The translations under genes and the position numbers were made by a program. From positions 1 through 53,632 of the forward strand of contig NZ_MSJP01000005.1 in NCBI RefSeq assembly GCF_014596525.1: a stretch of 53,632 nt of DNA. Direction: 5' to 3'. The DNA comes from Streptomyces sp. CBMA291 (GTDB lineage Bacteria; Actinomycetota; Actinomycetes; Streptomycetales; Streptomycetaceae). This document shows, one piece after another, positions 8,094-16,492 of this stretch. The notes under the pieces are model-generated. The model had not been told where the DNA came from. It ran no database searches and saw only the letters and a program-made list of their open reading frames with translations. The stretch's first letter is position 1. Each line of letters opens with the position of its first letter.

Positions 8094-9290
8094 TCAGCCC
8101 AGTTCCGCCTCGATCAGGTCGGCCGCGCGGAGTGTGCCGCCCTCGCGCCGCATCGACTTCCGGACCTCGTGCGCACGGCGTGCCACCTCGGGGTCGGCGA
8201 CGAGGCCGAGCACCGCCTCGCGCAGCCGCTCGGGGGTGACCTCCGCCAGCGGCAGACGGCGTGCCACGCCGAGGGACCGGAGCATGTCGGCGTTGCCGAA
8301 CTGGTCGGTGGCGAGCGGGACCGCCACCATGGGCGTCGCGGTGGCCAGGCCCTCCTGGCTGCCGCCCGCGCCCGCGTGGGTGATGAACGCGTCCGCCTGC
8401 CGGAGGATCGCGAGCTGCGGGACCCAGGAGTGGACCTCGACGTGGGGCGGTAGCGGGCCGAGTTCGGCGGGGTCGACGAACTTCCCGATCTGGAGGACGA
8501 CATGCCAGCCGGGCAGCTCGGCGAACGCCTCGACGCAGTCCCGGTAGAAGCCGGGCTGCTTGGTGAAGGCGGAGCCGAGCGAGACCAGGAGGACCTTCTC
8601 CGCTCCTTCGGGCCGCTGCCAGTCGCCCTGTTCGGCGCGGTCGCCCTGGCAGGCGCCGACGAAGGTGTAGACGGACTCGTCGACCCGGTCGGCGTGCGGC
8701 TGGAGGGCCCGGGGGATCAGGACGAGGGCCCGGCGCGGCCGGGCCACGAACCGGTCGGGGTGGGTGTCGACGCCGTGCCCGGCGAGCCACTCCGTGAAGC
8801 GTGCGTAGTAGGCCCTGCCGCGCGGTGAGGCCTTCAGCTCGGCGTACATCGGCTCGGCGACCTCCTCCTCGTATCCCTCCCAGGGCACGAGGTTCGGCCA
8901 GAGGGAGAGCGCGGGGACGCCCCAGGTGTGGGCGAGGACGGGGGCCGGATAGGAGGTGATGTCGTGGAGGACGAGGTCGGGCCGGTCCCGGTCGAAGGCC
9001 TCGGCGAGCCGGGGCAGGGCCTGGACGGCGTCGGAGAGGAACGGCTCGATGTTGTCGATGAGTTCCGTGCCCCAGGCGTCGGGGTCGTCGTCGGTCGGCA
9101 GGGTGGAGTGGTAGACGACGGGGGTGGCCCCGGTCGCGGCGACCTTCTCGGCGAACGCGGCGGGTATGGCGTAGCTGACGCGGTGTCCCCGGGCGACGAG
9201 CTCGCGGATGACGTCGAGGCTGGGGTTCACGTGGCCGTGGGCGGCGATCGAGAACATGGCGATGTGCGCGGGTGACGGGGTGGCGGTCAT
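8094..9290 (-). CDS. mgt: Macrolide glycosyltransferase (OleD/Mgt-like, self-resistance type)
   Basis: The 398-residue GT-B enzyme closely resembles OleD and MgtA of Streptomyces, which inactivate macrolides by transferring glucose from UDP-glucose to the desosamine 2'-OH. Segments recalled as nearly identical to OleD include [17 protein letters not shown] at the N-terminus, [54 protein letters not shown] and the nucleotide-sugar site [18 protein letters not shown]. His19 in AHGHVNP corresponds to the catalytic base of this family. A perfect 18-bp palindrome sits 16 bp upstream of the start, which suggests repressor control. No macrolide biosynthesis genes are nearby, so it probably acts as a stand-alone resistance gene. 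Confidence 0.93.
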   Translation of the reverse strand: MTATPSPAHIAMFSIAAHGHVNPSLDVIRELVARGHRVSYAIPAAFAEKVAATGATPVVYHSTLPTDDDPDAWGTELIDNIEPFLSDAVQALPRLAEAFDRDRPDLVLHDITSYPAPVLAHTWGVPALSLWPNLVPWEGYEEEVAEPMYAELKASPRGRAYYARFTEWLAGHGVDTHPDRFVARPRRALVLIPRALQPHADRVDESVYTFVGACQGDRAEQGDWQRPEGAEKVLLVSLGSAFTKQPGFYRDCVEAFAELPGWHVVLQIGKFVDPAELGPLPPHVEVHSWVPQLAILRQADAFITHAGAGGSQEGLATATPMVAVPLATDQFGNADMLRSLGVARRLPLAEVTPERLREAVLGLVADPEVARRAHEVRKSMRREGGTLRAADLIEAELG

Positions 9291-9306
9291 GGCGTCACCC
9301 TAAGCG

Positions 9307-9324
9307 AGACGATACGTATCGTCT
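9307..9324. promoter_or_regulatory. 18-bp palindromic operator candidate in the mgt promoter
   Basis: AGACGATACGTATCGTCT is a perfect inverted repeat 16 bp upstream of the glycosyltransferase start. On the minus strand TTGTCT lies just before it, so the element would overlap the promoter core. Length and symmetry fit a TetR-family site, but no regulator gene is adjacent, so a regulator would have to act from elsewhere. Confidence 0.6.
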
Positions 9325-9415
9325 AGACAATAGTGCGGTGCCTGGCCCTCAGGGGCGTGATCCAGCCAGCGAGGAAGCGGCGAGGGTGGGGGTCCCTCGG
9401 GGGCGCCCGGACGGC

Positions 9416-10777
9416 TCAGCCTGCCGCCGGGCAGGCCCGCCCGGGGAGTACGAGCGTGGCGACGGCACCGGCCACGACCCCGGAGGCCCCCGGGTCCGCC
9501 GCGTTCGCGAGCGCGAGCCGGGCGCCGATGACCTCGGCCTGACCCAGCGCGATGGTCAGCCCGAGCCCGTGCCCCCGCCCCCGCTCGGCCGCCCCCGTGC
9601 GGAAGCGCTGCGGCCCATGGGCCAGCAGCCCGGCGGGGAAACCCGGCCCGTGGTCCCGTACGACCACCGTCGTCGTCCCGCCGACCGTCGCCGCGACCGT
9701 CACCTCTACCGGGCCCGAGCCGTGCCGGTGCGCGTTGACGAGCAGATTGCCGACCACCCGGTCGAGACGTCGGGGATCGGTCAGGGCCACCGGCTCGCCG
9801 GTCACCGAGAGCCGTACGTCCAGACCGGCCCGCCGTACGGATTCGGCCACCAGCTCACCGACCGGCACCGGCCGCAGGTCCGCCTCCTCGGTGCCCGCGT
9901 CCAGGCGGGAGATCTCAAGGAGGTCGTCGACGAGGCCGCGCAGGACGTGGACGCGGTCCTGGACGAGATCGGTCGCCTCGCCCTCCGGCAGCAGCGACGC
10001 CGACATGACGAGCCCGGCGAGCGGAGTCCGCAGCTCATGGGCGACGTCGGCGGTGAACCGCTGCTCGCCCCGGAGCCGGTCGCGCAGCGCGTCCGCCATC
10101 AGATCGACCGCCGAGGCGATCTCGGCGATCTCGTCGCCGCCCCGGCCGCGCGTCCGCGCGTCCAGATCGCCGCCCTTGATCCGCCGGGCGGTCCCGGCCA
10201 CCCGCCGCAGCCTGCGCAGCACCAGTTCCGCCGCGAGCAGGGTGAGCGGCACGACCACGGCGAGCGTGGCGAGGGCCGCGTACCGGACGTGTCGGTCCAG
10301 GGCCTCGATGCTCCGCAGCTGACTGCCCATGTGCGTGTTGACGGCGACCACCCGGCCGTCGACCCGCTGCGCCGCCCACATCCAGGGGCCGTGCCGAGTC
10401 TCCGTGTCGTACCAGGTCACGGGCGTGCCGGCGGGGGCGCGCTCGACCTCGGCGAGAAGCCCTTCGGGCAGCTCCTCCTCGCCGACGGCACCGGGGACGA
10501 CCTCCGGGTCCGCCACCGGCGACGGCCCCTGGCCCGGCCCGGAACTGCTCAGCACCGCCTCCAGTTCCCGCAGTACGTACCCCTGGCTGACATGCGTCGA
10601 CCGGTCCTCGGTCGCGCCGTGGACGAGGACGCCGATCCCGACCGCCATGGCACAGGCGGCACCCGCCACCACCGCCGCGATCTTCCAGCGGAGGGACCGG
10701 GGGTCGGCGAGCCGGAGCAGCACACCGACACGGTCGCCCTCGGGAACGGTCAGGGAGAGCGGGGGAGGGGGCGTCAT
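9416..10777 (-). CDS. Two-component sensor histidine kinase (CseC-like)
   Basis: The 453-residue membrane kinase has TM1 at about 30-50 (IAAVVAGAACAMAVGIGVLV), an extracytoplasmic sensor of about 110 residues, TM2 at about 170-190, and a HAMP segment (RRIKGGDLDARTRG). The H-box is VAHELRTPL with the phosphoacceptor His. ATP-binding boxes are N (NLLVNAHRHG), G1 (DHGPGFP) and G2 (GHGLGLTI). The ATG at 10777 has a GGAG box and was preferred over upstream frame-compatible starts that read through repeats. Its partner regulator gene lies upstream, separated by 488 bp of repeat DNA. The layout resembles CseC, a cell-envelope stress sensor; the link to a D,D-carboxypeptidase gene fits that role. Confidence 0.9.
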   Translation of the reverse strand: MTPPPPLSLTVPEGDRVGVLLRLADPRSLRWKIAAVVAGAACAMAVGIGVLVHGATEDRSTHVSQGYVLRELEAVLSSSGPGQGPSPVADPEVVPGAVGEEELPEGLLAEVERAPAGTPVTWYDTETRHGPWMWAAQRVDGRVVAVNTHMGSQLRSIEALDRHVRYAALATLAVVVPLTLLAAELVLRRLRRVAGTARRIKGGDLDARTRGRGGDEIAEIASAVDLMADALRDRLRGEQRFTADVAHELRTPLAGLVMSASLLPEGEATDLVQDRVHVLRGLVDDLLEISRLDAGTEEADLRPVPVGELVAESVRRAGLDVRLSVTGEPVALTDPRRLDRVVGNLLVNAHRHGSGPVEVTVAATVGGTTTVVVRDHGPGFPAGLLAHGPQRFRTGAAERGRGHGLGLTIALGQAEVIGARLALANAADPGASGVVAGAVATLVLPGRACPAAG

Positions 10778-11265
10778 ATCGGGGCTCCAGGGGGCTCGGA
10801 GGGCACGGGAGGGACTCGGAGATTTCCGAAGGGGGCTCGGGCGATGGGGACCACGGAGGGCAGGGGGGCACGGGGTTGCGGGGTTCGTGGGGGTCACGGA
10901 GGCCACGAGGTTCGCGGGGGTCACAGAGGTCAAGGGACGGGGCTCGGAGGTTCCGGAGATGGTTCGGAGGTCACGATGGGGGCCCGGCTGTTCGCGTGTC
11001 GGGCCCCTGGCGGAATCCGCGTCCGGCCCTGGCCGTCTCCGCGCCCGGCCCCTGGCGGCAGCCGCGTCCGGCCCTGGCCGTCTCCACGCCCGGCCCCTGG
11101 AGGCAACCGCGTCCGGGCCCCGCCCGTCCCCGCGTCAGACCCCCGGCCGCATCCGTGTCGGGCCTTGGCGGCAACCGCGTCCGGATCCTGGCGGTATCCG
11201 CGTCCGGGCCTTGGCGGCAACCACGTCCAAGCCCTGGCGGTAACCGCCTCGGAACTCCGGTCGGC
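10778..11265. other. Repeat-filled gap between response regulator and kinase genes
   Basis: The gap holds no gene. From 10850 to 10965 there are degenerate G-rich repeats (GGTTCG-GGGGGTCAC-type, about 27 bp). From about 10990 to 11265 there is the minisatellite listed separately. Regulator and kinase genes of this type are normally adjacent or overlapping, so this spacer is unusual. Confidence 0.6.
10990..11265. repeat. 22-23 bp minisatellite, about 12 degenerate copies
   Basis: Consecutive units follow an approximate consensus of ATCCGCGTCCGGGCC plus TTGGCGGC, with 22- and 23-bp periods; about 12 units run from 10990 to the stop of the response regulator gene. The copies differ by point changes (for example CCGCGTCCGG, CCGCGCCCGG, CCACGTCCAA), so the array is not recent. 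Mixed 22/23-bp periods would break any long reading frame, which argues against coding function. Confidence 0.75.
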
Positions 11266-12024
11266 TCACCGCCTGAAGCGGTAGCCGAATCCGCGCACGG
11301 TCTCGATGTGATCGGCGCCGATCTTCCGGCGCAGCCGCTGCACCGCCAGGTCGACCACGCGGATGTCCCCGTCCCAGCCGTAGTCCCACACCTTGCGCAG
11401 CAGCGTCTGCCGCTGCTGCGCGATGCCCGGCGCGGCCACGAACTCCAGGAGCAGCCGCAGTTCCGTCGGAGTGAGCGCCAGGGGCCGCCCGGCCACCCGC
11501 ACCTCCAGACCGAGGGTGTCGACGCTGAGGTCCCGGAAGGTCAGCACCCCCGCGCCCGCACCGTCCTCGCCCGGCCGGGCGGCGGGTCCGCCCGGACCGC
11601 CGGGCGCGGTGAAGGCGGCCCGCCGCAGCAGAGTGCGGATCCGGGCCACCAGGACGGACGTGTCCACGGGCTTCACGACATAGTCGTCGGCCCCTGCTTC
11701 GAGACCGGCGACCACGTCGAGGGCATCGCCGCGGGCCGACATCATCAGGACGGGAGCCTGGCTGGTCTCCCGGATCCTCCGGCACAGACCGATGCCGTCG
11801 AGGTGCGGCAGCATGACATCGAGGAGCAGCAGGTCGTACGTACCTTCCCGGAACATCTCCAGGCCCGTCAGCCCGTCCGGCGCCCCCGACACCCGGTAGC
11901 CGTAGCGCTCCAGGGCCATGCCCACCGAACGGCGAATCGTCTCGTCGTCCTCGACGAGCAGGACGCGCACCGCGCCGGGGGCGCCGTCGCCCTGTCCGGC
12001 CGGACGGTCGGCGGGCTGTCGCAT
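11266..12024 (-). CDS. OmpR/PhoB-family response regulator (CseB-like)
   Basis: The 252-residue regulator has a receiver domain at about 18-135 with acidic pocket VEDDE, phosphoacceptor Asp69 (LLLLDVMLP) and Lys118 (VVKPVD). A Gly/Pro/Ala-rich linker leads to a C-terminal winged helix ending VVDLAVQRLRRKIGADHI and TVRGFGYRF. It resembles CseB, which activates the sigE envelope-stress system. The ATG at 12024 has an AGGTGA box; the longer frame upstream reads through the neighbouring gene. It lies 46 bp downstream of the carboxypeptidase gene and upstream of the kinase gene, so all three likely form one transcript. Confidence 0.92.
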   Translation of the reverse strand: MRQPADRPAGQGDGAPGAVRVLLVEDDETIRRSVGMALERYGYRVSGAPDGLTGLEMFREGTYDLLLLDVMLPHLDGIGLCRRIRETSQAPVLMMSARGDALDVVAGLEAGADDYVVKPVDTSVLVARIRTLLRRAAFTAPGGPGGPAARPGEDGAGAGVLTFRDLSVDTLGLEVRVAGRPLALTPTELRLLLEFVAAPGIAQQRQTLLRKVWDYGWDGDIRVVDLAVQRLRRKIGADHIETVRGFGYRFRR

Positions 12025-12070
12025 CGGATCACCTGGAGTCGGGGAGGGGAGGACGGGAACGCCCATGAGA

Positions 12071-13165
12071 TCACAGGTGATCGGGGCCGCCCCCGGCGCG
12101 CGGCCGAAGGGGCGCGGCCGCCGGGGGCGGGTCGCCGCCGGTACGCGGCGGGGTCCGCGCGGAGACCGGAGCGGACAGGGCCGACGGGAGGTCCCGGCGG
12201 ACCGCGTCCACCAGACGGCCGCTGCGCTCCAGGGCGGCCCGAAGGCCCTCGGCGGGGCTGGTCCGGGCGCGCTGGCCAAGGACCACCCCCAGGACCAGAC
12301 GCCGGGCCGCGCCCGCCTCCACCTCGGCGGCCCAAACGAGGTTGCCGCCCGCCGGAGTGCTCGAACCGGTCTTGAGGCCGATCACCCCCGGCTTCTCCAG
12401 GAGTTCGTTGGTGTTGACGACGGGTCCCGGCACCCCGGGGACCGTCGTGCTGCGCAGGGCCACCACCTCCCGGAAGACCGGGTTCCGCATGACTTCGCGG
12501 GCCAGCTTGAGCTGGTCCTCCGCCGTGCTGCGGGTGGTGGGTTCGAGCCCGCTGGCACCCGTGTAGCGGGTCCGGTCCATGCCGAGGGCGGAGGCGGCCC
12601 GGTTCATCTTCGCCACGAAGGCCTCCTCGTCGCCCGCGTCCCAGCGGGCGAGCATGCGGGCGATGTTGTTCCCCGAGGGCAGCAGCAGCAGTTCCAGCAG
12701 CTGGCGCTGGGAGAGCCGCCGCCCGGCGACGACGGGAACGGTGGACTCGCCCGGAGCGTACGACTCCTGGGCCGCAGCGTCGTCGATCACGATCCCGGGC
12801 CCGCCCTCCCCGGGCTTCAGCGGGTGCTCGCGGAGGATCACGTACGCCGTCATCACCTTGGTGACGCTCGCGATCGGCAGCGGCTCCCGCCCGCCCCTGC
12901 CGCCGAGACTGCCCACGCCCTCCACCAGGACGCTCGCCTGCCCCTCCTCGGGCCAGGGCAGATCGAGCCGCGCCGCGATCCCGGAAGCCGCCGCCCCGGG
13001 CGGCGCGGTTCCGTCCGCCCCCGGGGAACAGCCGACCCGGCAACCCATCCCGACCACCAGGAGCGCGGAGACCACCCCGCACACCAACCGCCCCCTGCCC
13101 CTGCCCCCCTTCGTGCCTTTGCCCTTGCCGTCCACTTCGCCCACCCGCGTTCCCCCGGCGTCCAC
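12071..13165 (-). CDS. D-alanyl-D-alanine carboxypeptidase (peptidase S11 / low-MW PBP)
   Basis: The 364-residue penicillin-binding protein has the three active-site motifs: S-x-x-K at Ser100 (ASVTK), S-x-N ([12 protein letters not shown]) near residue 165, and K-T-G (GLKTGSS) near residue 246. An N-terminal hydrophobic stretch (about 28-41) after a Lys/Gly/Arg-rich start acts as a signal or anchor; the cysteines after it do not form a canonical lipobox. The enzyme trims the terminal D-Ala of peptidoglycan stem peptides outside the membrane. GTG at 13165 has GGGAGG 8 nt upstream and was chosen over a GTG at 13174 that sits against that box. It heads the operon with the two-component pair. Confidence 0.9.
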   Translation of the reverse strand: MDAGGTRVGEVDGKGKGTKGGRGRGRLVCGVVSALLVVGMGCRVGCSPGADGTAPPGAAASGIAARLDLPWPEEGQASVLVEGVGSLGGRGGREPLPIASVTKVMTAYVILREHPLKPGEGGPGIVIDDAAAQESYAPGESTVPVVAGRRLSQRQLLELLLLPSGNNIARMLARWDAGDEEAFVAKMNRAASALGMDRTRYTGASGLEPTTRSTAEDQLKLAREVMRNPVFREVVALRSTTVPGVPGPVVNTNELLEKPGVIGLKTGSSTPAGGNLVWAAEVEAGAARRLVLGVVLGQRARTSPAEGLRAALERSGRLVDAVRRDLPSALSAPVSARTPPRTGGDPPPAAAPLRPRAGGGPDHL

Positions 13166-13427
13166 CGAGACCACCTCCCACGATCCGGTCCGTACGCGGG
13201 ATTCCGCGCACGCTCCGAAGCCTGGAGGGCGACCACGTCGACGGGATCAGGGCCGTACGTCCGTCGGCGCGCGGAATTGTGTCGGTCCCGTATCGGCGAC
13301 CGGCACGGGCTCGTACGACGGGAGGGCGCCGGTCCATGGTCACGGGCGGGCCGGGCGGGCACGATGGGGCCCATCGCCGCCGGGTGACCGGACGGGCGCC
13401 GAGCGAACCGGAAGGACGAGCCTCCCC

Positions 13428-14597
13428 ATGTCCCAGTACGGCGATTACCAGCACGAGATCTACTTCGAGGGGCTCTTCGGCGTCCAGCCCGGACTGCCGA
13501 TGGCCTTCGCCGAACTGGAGCGCCGGGCGGAGGCGGCGCTCCCGCCGTCCCTGTGGTCGTACGTGGCCGGGGGAGCGGGCGACGAATCCACCCAGGAAGC
13601 CAACGTCAGGGCCTTCCGGCAGTGGGGGCTCGTCCCGCGCATGATGGTCGGCGCCGCCCAGCGCGACCTGTCCGTCGAGCTGTTCGGACTCACCCTGCCG
13701 TCCCCCCTGTTCATGGCACCGGTCGGGGTGATCGGGCTCTGTGCCCAGGACGGGCACGGCGATCTGGCCACCGCCCGCGCCGCCGCCCGGACCGGCGTGC
13801 CCATGATCGCCTCCACGCTCGGCGTCGACCCGCTGGAGGCGGTGGCGGCCGAATCCGGCGGCACACCGGGCTTCTTCCAGCTCTACACACCCACCGACCG
13901 CGCTCTCGCGGAGAGCCTGGTCCACCGCGCCGAAGCGGCCGGCTTCCGGGGGATCGTCGTCACCCTGGACACCTGGATCACCGGCTGGCGCCCCCGCGAC
14001 CTGGCCACCGCCAACTTCCCGCAGCTACGGGGGCACGCGCTCGCCAACTACACCTCCGACCCCGTCTTCCGGGCCCGGCTTGCCAAGTCCCCGGAGGACG
14101 ACCCGCGCGCCGCCGTCCTGGAGTGGGCGGGGGTCTTCGGAAAGCCACTGGTCTGGGAGGACCTGGCCTGGCTGCGCGCACTGACGGACCTGCCGATCGT
14201 CCTCAAGGGCATCTGCCATCCCGAGGACGTCCGCCGTGCCAGGGACGGCGGGGTCGACGGCGTCTACTGCTCCAACCACGGCGGCAGGCAGGCCAACGGC
14301 GGGCTGCCCGCCCTGGACGCCCTGCCCGGGGTGGTCGAGGCGGCCGACGGCCTCCCCGTGCTCTTCGACTCGGGGGTCCGCACGGGAGCCGACGTCGTCA
14401 AGGCCCTGGCGCTCGGCGCCACGGCCGTGGGGGTGGGGCGGCCGTACGCCTACGGCCTCGCGCTCGGCGGCACGGACGGCGTCGTGCACGTCCTGCGGTC
14501 CCTGCTGGCCGAGGCGGATCTGATCATGGCGGTGGACGGCTACCCCACCCTGGACGCCCTCCGCGCGGAGGGCGCCCTGCGCGCCGTCAGGGTCTAG
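13428..14597 (+). CDS. FMN-dependent alpha-hydroxy-acid oxidase/dehydrogenase
   Basis: The 389-residue TIM-barrel enzyme belongs to the lactate/glycolate/mandelate oxidase family. Visible motifs are [15 protein letters not shown] near residue 44, [13 protein letters not shown] (FMN-binding strand), [25 protein letters not shown] with the conserved Lys that contacts FMN N1, and the signature [10 protein letters not shown] with the catalytic His and Arg. The C-terminal [30 protein letters not shown] forms the FMN phosphate site. It oxidises an L-2-hydroxy acid to the 2-oxo acid; the exact substrate is unknown. ATG 13428 follows GAAGGACGAG. It is divergent from the carboxypeptidase operon and convergent with the collagen-like gene. 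Confidence 0.92.
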   Translation: MSQYGDYQHEIYFEGLFGVQPGLPMAFAELERRAEAALPPSLWSYVAGGAGDESTQEANVRAFRQWGLVPRMMVGAAQRDLSVELFGLTLPSPLFMAPVGVIGLCAQDGHGDLATARAAARTGVPMIASTLGVDPLEAVAAESGGTPGFFQLYTPTDRALAESLVHRAEAAGFRGIVVTLDTWITGWRPRDLATANFPQLRGHALANYTSDPVFRARLAKSPEDDPRAAVLEWAGVFGKPLVWEDLAWLRALTDLPIVLKGICHPEDVRRARDGGVDGVYCSNHGGRQANGGLPALDALPGVVEAADGLPVLFDSGVRTGADVVKALALGATAVGVGRPYAYGLALGGTDGVVHVLRSLLAEADLIMAVDGYPTLDALRAEGALRAVRV

Positions 14598-14599
14598 GG

Positions 14600-14638
14600 C
14601 ATCGGTGCTCCGCAGGGCGACCCGGCGGAGCACCGATG
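14600..14638. terminator. Bidirectional terminator between convergent oxidase and collagen-like genes
   Basis: CATCGGTGCTCCGC (14600-14613) pairs perfectly with GCGGAGCACCGATG (14625-14638) around an 11-nt loop, in the 59-bp gap between the two stops. It can serve both directions. Confidence 0.85.
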
Positions 14639-14656
14639 GACCGTACGGGGGGCGGC

Positions 14657-16006
14657 TCAGGGGGCGAGCGGCATGCACACCGCGTAGACCGTGAAGTCCA
14701 CGGTTCCGCTGGAGGTGGAGATCGTGGCGGTCCAGGTGTTGTCACCCGAGGGGTAGCTGTCCCCGGCCGCCGTGCCGTCCGAACTGAAGCCCCCACCGGT
14801 GAGGGTGGTGCCGCCGGGGCACTGCGCGGTGCCGGTCTGGGTCTCGGCGGCGGAGTACGTCTGGGAGACGACCTGGGCCGGCTCGATGGCCCCGGCAGGC
14901 CCAGCGGGCCCGATCGGCCCTTCGGGCCCTGCGGGTCCTTCGGGTCCCGCTGGGCCTTCGGCTCCGGCCGGTCCTTCGGCTCCTGCGGGCCCTTCGGGCC
15001 CTGCGGGTCCATCGGCTCCGGCCGGGCCTGCCGGTCCTTCGGGACCGATGGGGCCTTCGGGTCCGGTCTCGCCCTGGGGGCCTGCAGGTCCTGCCGGACC
15101 TTCGGCTCCTGCCGGTCCGTCGGCTCCCGCAGGTCCGGTGGGCCCGGTGGGTCCGGCCGGTCCTTCCTGCCCGGTCTCGCCTTGCGGCCCGGTGGGTCCT
15201 TCGGGTCCAGCCGGTCCTTCGGCTCCTGCCGGACCTGCCGGTCCTTCGGGTCCGGTCTCGCCTTGCGGCCCGGTGGGTCCTTCGGGTCCAGCCGGGCCCT
15301 CGGCTCCTGCCGGACCCGCAGGTCCTTCGGGTCCAGCCGGGCCTTCAGCTCCTGCCGGTCCGTCGGCTCCCGCAGGTCCGGCCGGTCCTTCCTGCCCGGT
15401 CTCGCCTTGCGGCCCGGTGGGTCCCTCGGGTCCAGCCGGTCCCTCGGGTCCGGTGGGGCCTTCGGGTCCTTCAGGTCCGATCCCACCTTGGGGTCCGGTG
15501 GGCCCTTCGGGACCCGCGGGTCCTTCCGGGCCCGCAGGGCCGGTGGGCCCAGCCGGTCCGGTCTCGCCCTGGGGGCCTGCGGGGCCCTCGGGTCCTGCCG
15601 GTCCGCCTGCCGGTCCGGTCTCGCCTTGCGGTCCTGCGGGGCCTTCGGGTCCGGCGGGTCCAGCAGGCCCTGCGGGTCCCGCCGGACCATCGGCACCGGC
15701 CGGTCCCGCCGGTCCGTCCGCGCCTGCCGGTCCTGCCGGGCCATCGGCACCCGCGGGTCCCGCAGGTCCCGCCGGGCCATCCGCGCCCGCGGGTCCCGCC
15801 GGGCCCTCGGGTCCTGCCGGGCCTGCGGGGCCCTCCGGGCCGGGTGGGCCGGGCGGGCCCGGGATCGGCTTGGGGCAGCCGTGCTTGCACTGTGGCCCGG
15901 CGTTCGGGGCCGCCTGGGCGTCCGTGGTGAACGTGGCGGTGACGAGGGCGGCGGCCACCACGGGCAGACCGAGGCGGCCGAGCCGTCGCCGTGTCGTTTG
16001 TTTCAA
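14657..16006 (-). CDS. Secreted collagen-like protein with Gly-X-Y repeats
   Basis: The 449-residue protein has a signal peptide (about 1-32, ending AQAAP), a short Cys-containing segment ([10 protein letters not shown]), then about 105 Gly-X-Y triplets (about residues 50-371). These are dominated by GPA, GPE and GAD with scattered GET, GQE and GGI; no Lys or Arg was noticed in the repeat. One triplet interruption occurs (GPAGGPAG). A globular C-terminus of about 75 residues has two Cys (AQCPGG and YAVCMPL) and may trimerise or bind a surface. The start is a TTG at 16006 with AGGAGAAGCG immediately upstream; the ATG nine codons earlier has no such box. Prokaryotic triple helices form without hydroxyproline, so a fibrous surface or extracellular role is inferred. 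Confidence 0.9.
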   Translation of the reverse strand: MKQTTRRRLGRLGLPVVAAALVTATFTTDAQAAPNAGPQCKHGCPKPIPGPPGPPGPEGPAGPAGPEGPAGPAGADGPAGPAGPAGADGPAGPAGADGPAGPAGADGPAGPAGPAGPAGPEGPAGPQGETGPAGGPAGPEGPAGPQGETGPAGPTGPAGPEGPAGPEGPTGPQGGIGPEGPEGPTGPEGPAGPEGPTGPQGETGQEGPAGPAGADGPAGAEGPAGPEGPAGPAGAEGPAGPEGPTGPQGETGPEGPAGPAGAEGPAGPEGPTGPQGETGQEGPAGPTGPTGPAGADGPAGAEGPAGPAGPQGETGPEGPIGPEGPAGPAGADGPAGPEGPAGAEGPAGAEGPAGPEGPAGPEGPIGPAGPAGAIEPAQVVSQTYSAAETQTGTAQCPGGTTLTGGGFSSDGTAAGDSYPSGDNTWTATISTSSGTVDFTVYAVCMPLAP

Positions 16007-16055
16007 CGCTTCTCCTGGGTGGGGGAGGACCACACGCGTGACCCTGAAGCCATAC

Positions 16056-16071
16056 GTGTAACTGTGTGTAA
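16056..16071. promoter_or_regulatory. Paired GTGTAA boxes upstream of the collagen-like gene
   Basis: GTGTAA occurs at 16056-16061 and again at 16066-16071, a direct repeat with a 10-bp period placing both on one face of the helix. On the collagen gene's strand it reads TTACAC twice. Spaced direct repeats of this kind are typical of OmpR-family regulator sites; which regulator binds is unknown. Confidence 0.35.
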
Positions 16072-16280
16072 TCAGTCCGGTACTATTTATTACCGCGTCC
16101 TGCCCCGCGTCGCCGGGAAGTCATCCGTATGGAGGAAGCCTTCGACGGTGACGGGAATGTCCGGTCGTATCGGGAAATAAAGCGCCTGAGAATGACTTTA
16201 CGGACACCGTCCGGCATTCCTGCCGAAGTGCGGAATCATCGCGTCAGGCCCCTGTCTGAACGCGCTTCCGGACGAGTCCA

Positions 16281-16321
16281 CTTGTGATCGCTTGTGATGG
16301 ACCCAAAGATCACGAGTGATC
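16281..16321. promoter_or_regulatory. Cluster of GTGATC-type motifs upstream of the conservon
   Basis: GTGATC (16284), GTGATG (16294), GATCAC (16308) and GTGATC (16316) lie within 40 bp; the first two are in direct CTTGTGAT repeats with a 10-bp period. This looks like a multi-site operator about 130-170 bp before the conservon start. The regulator is unknown. Confidence 0.35.
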
Positions 16322-16492
16322 AGGACATGATTAATATGCACGCGTTGGAAGTCGGCACACGTCGGAGAAATGACGTGAGCCTTCCTCTCCCGTAGAGAGC
16401 ACCCGAGCATCCGAGCAGTCGTCCGACTGTTCCACCTCAAGGAGCATGCCCTGCGCACGCGCGCGTCACGGCGGACCCGTACGACATCGTCC

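Larger units (their letters stand above)
16007..16492. other. AT-richer divergent control region between collagen-like gene and conservon
   Basis: About 490 bp with clearly lower GC than its surroundings and no gene. It has two notable elements. Paired GTGTAA boxes at 16056 and 16066, ten bp apart, lie upstream of the collagen-like gene. A cluster of GTGATC/GATCAC words at 16281-16321 lies upstream of the conservon. Stretches such as ACTATTTATTA near 16082 are rare in this genome. Both divergent promoters must be here, but their exact -10/-35 elements are not clear. Confidence 0.55.

Noticed and set aside
10990..11265. CRISPR array
   Set aside because: 22-23 bp units follow each other directly without spacers and are degenerate; this is a minisatellite.
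14772..16061. Long open frame on the plus strand opposite the collagen-like gene (Gly-Pro-Ser repeats)
   Set aside because: It is the complement of a regular GGNCCN repeat. It lacks a signal peptide and ribosome-binding site, and the minus frame has both plus a proper C-terminal domain.
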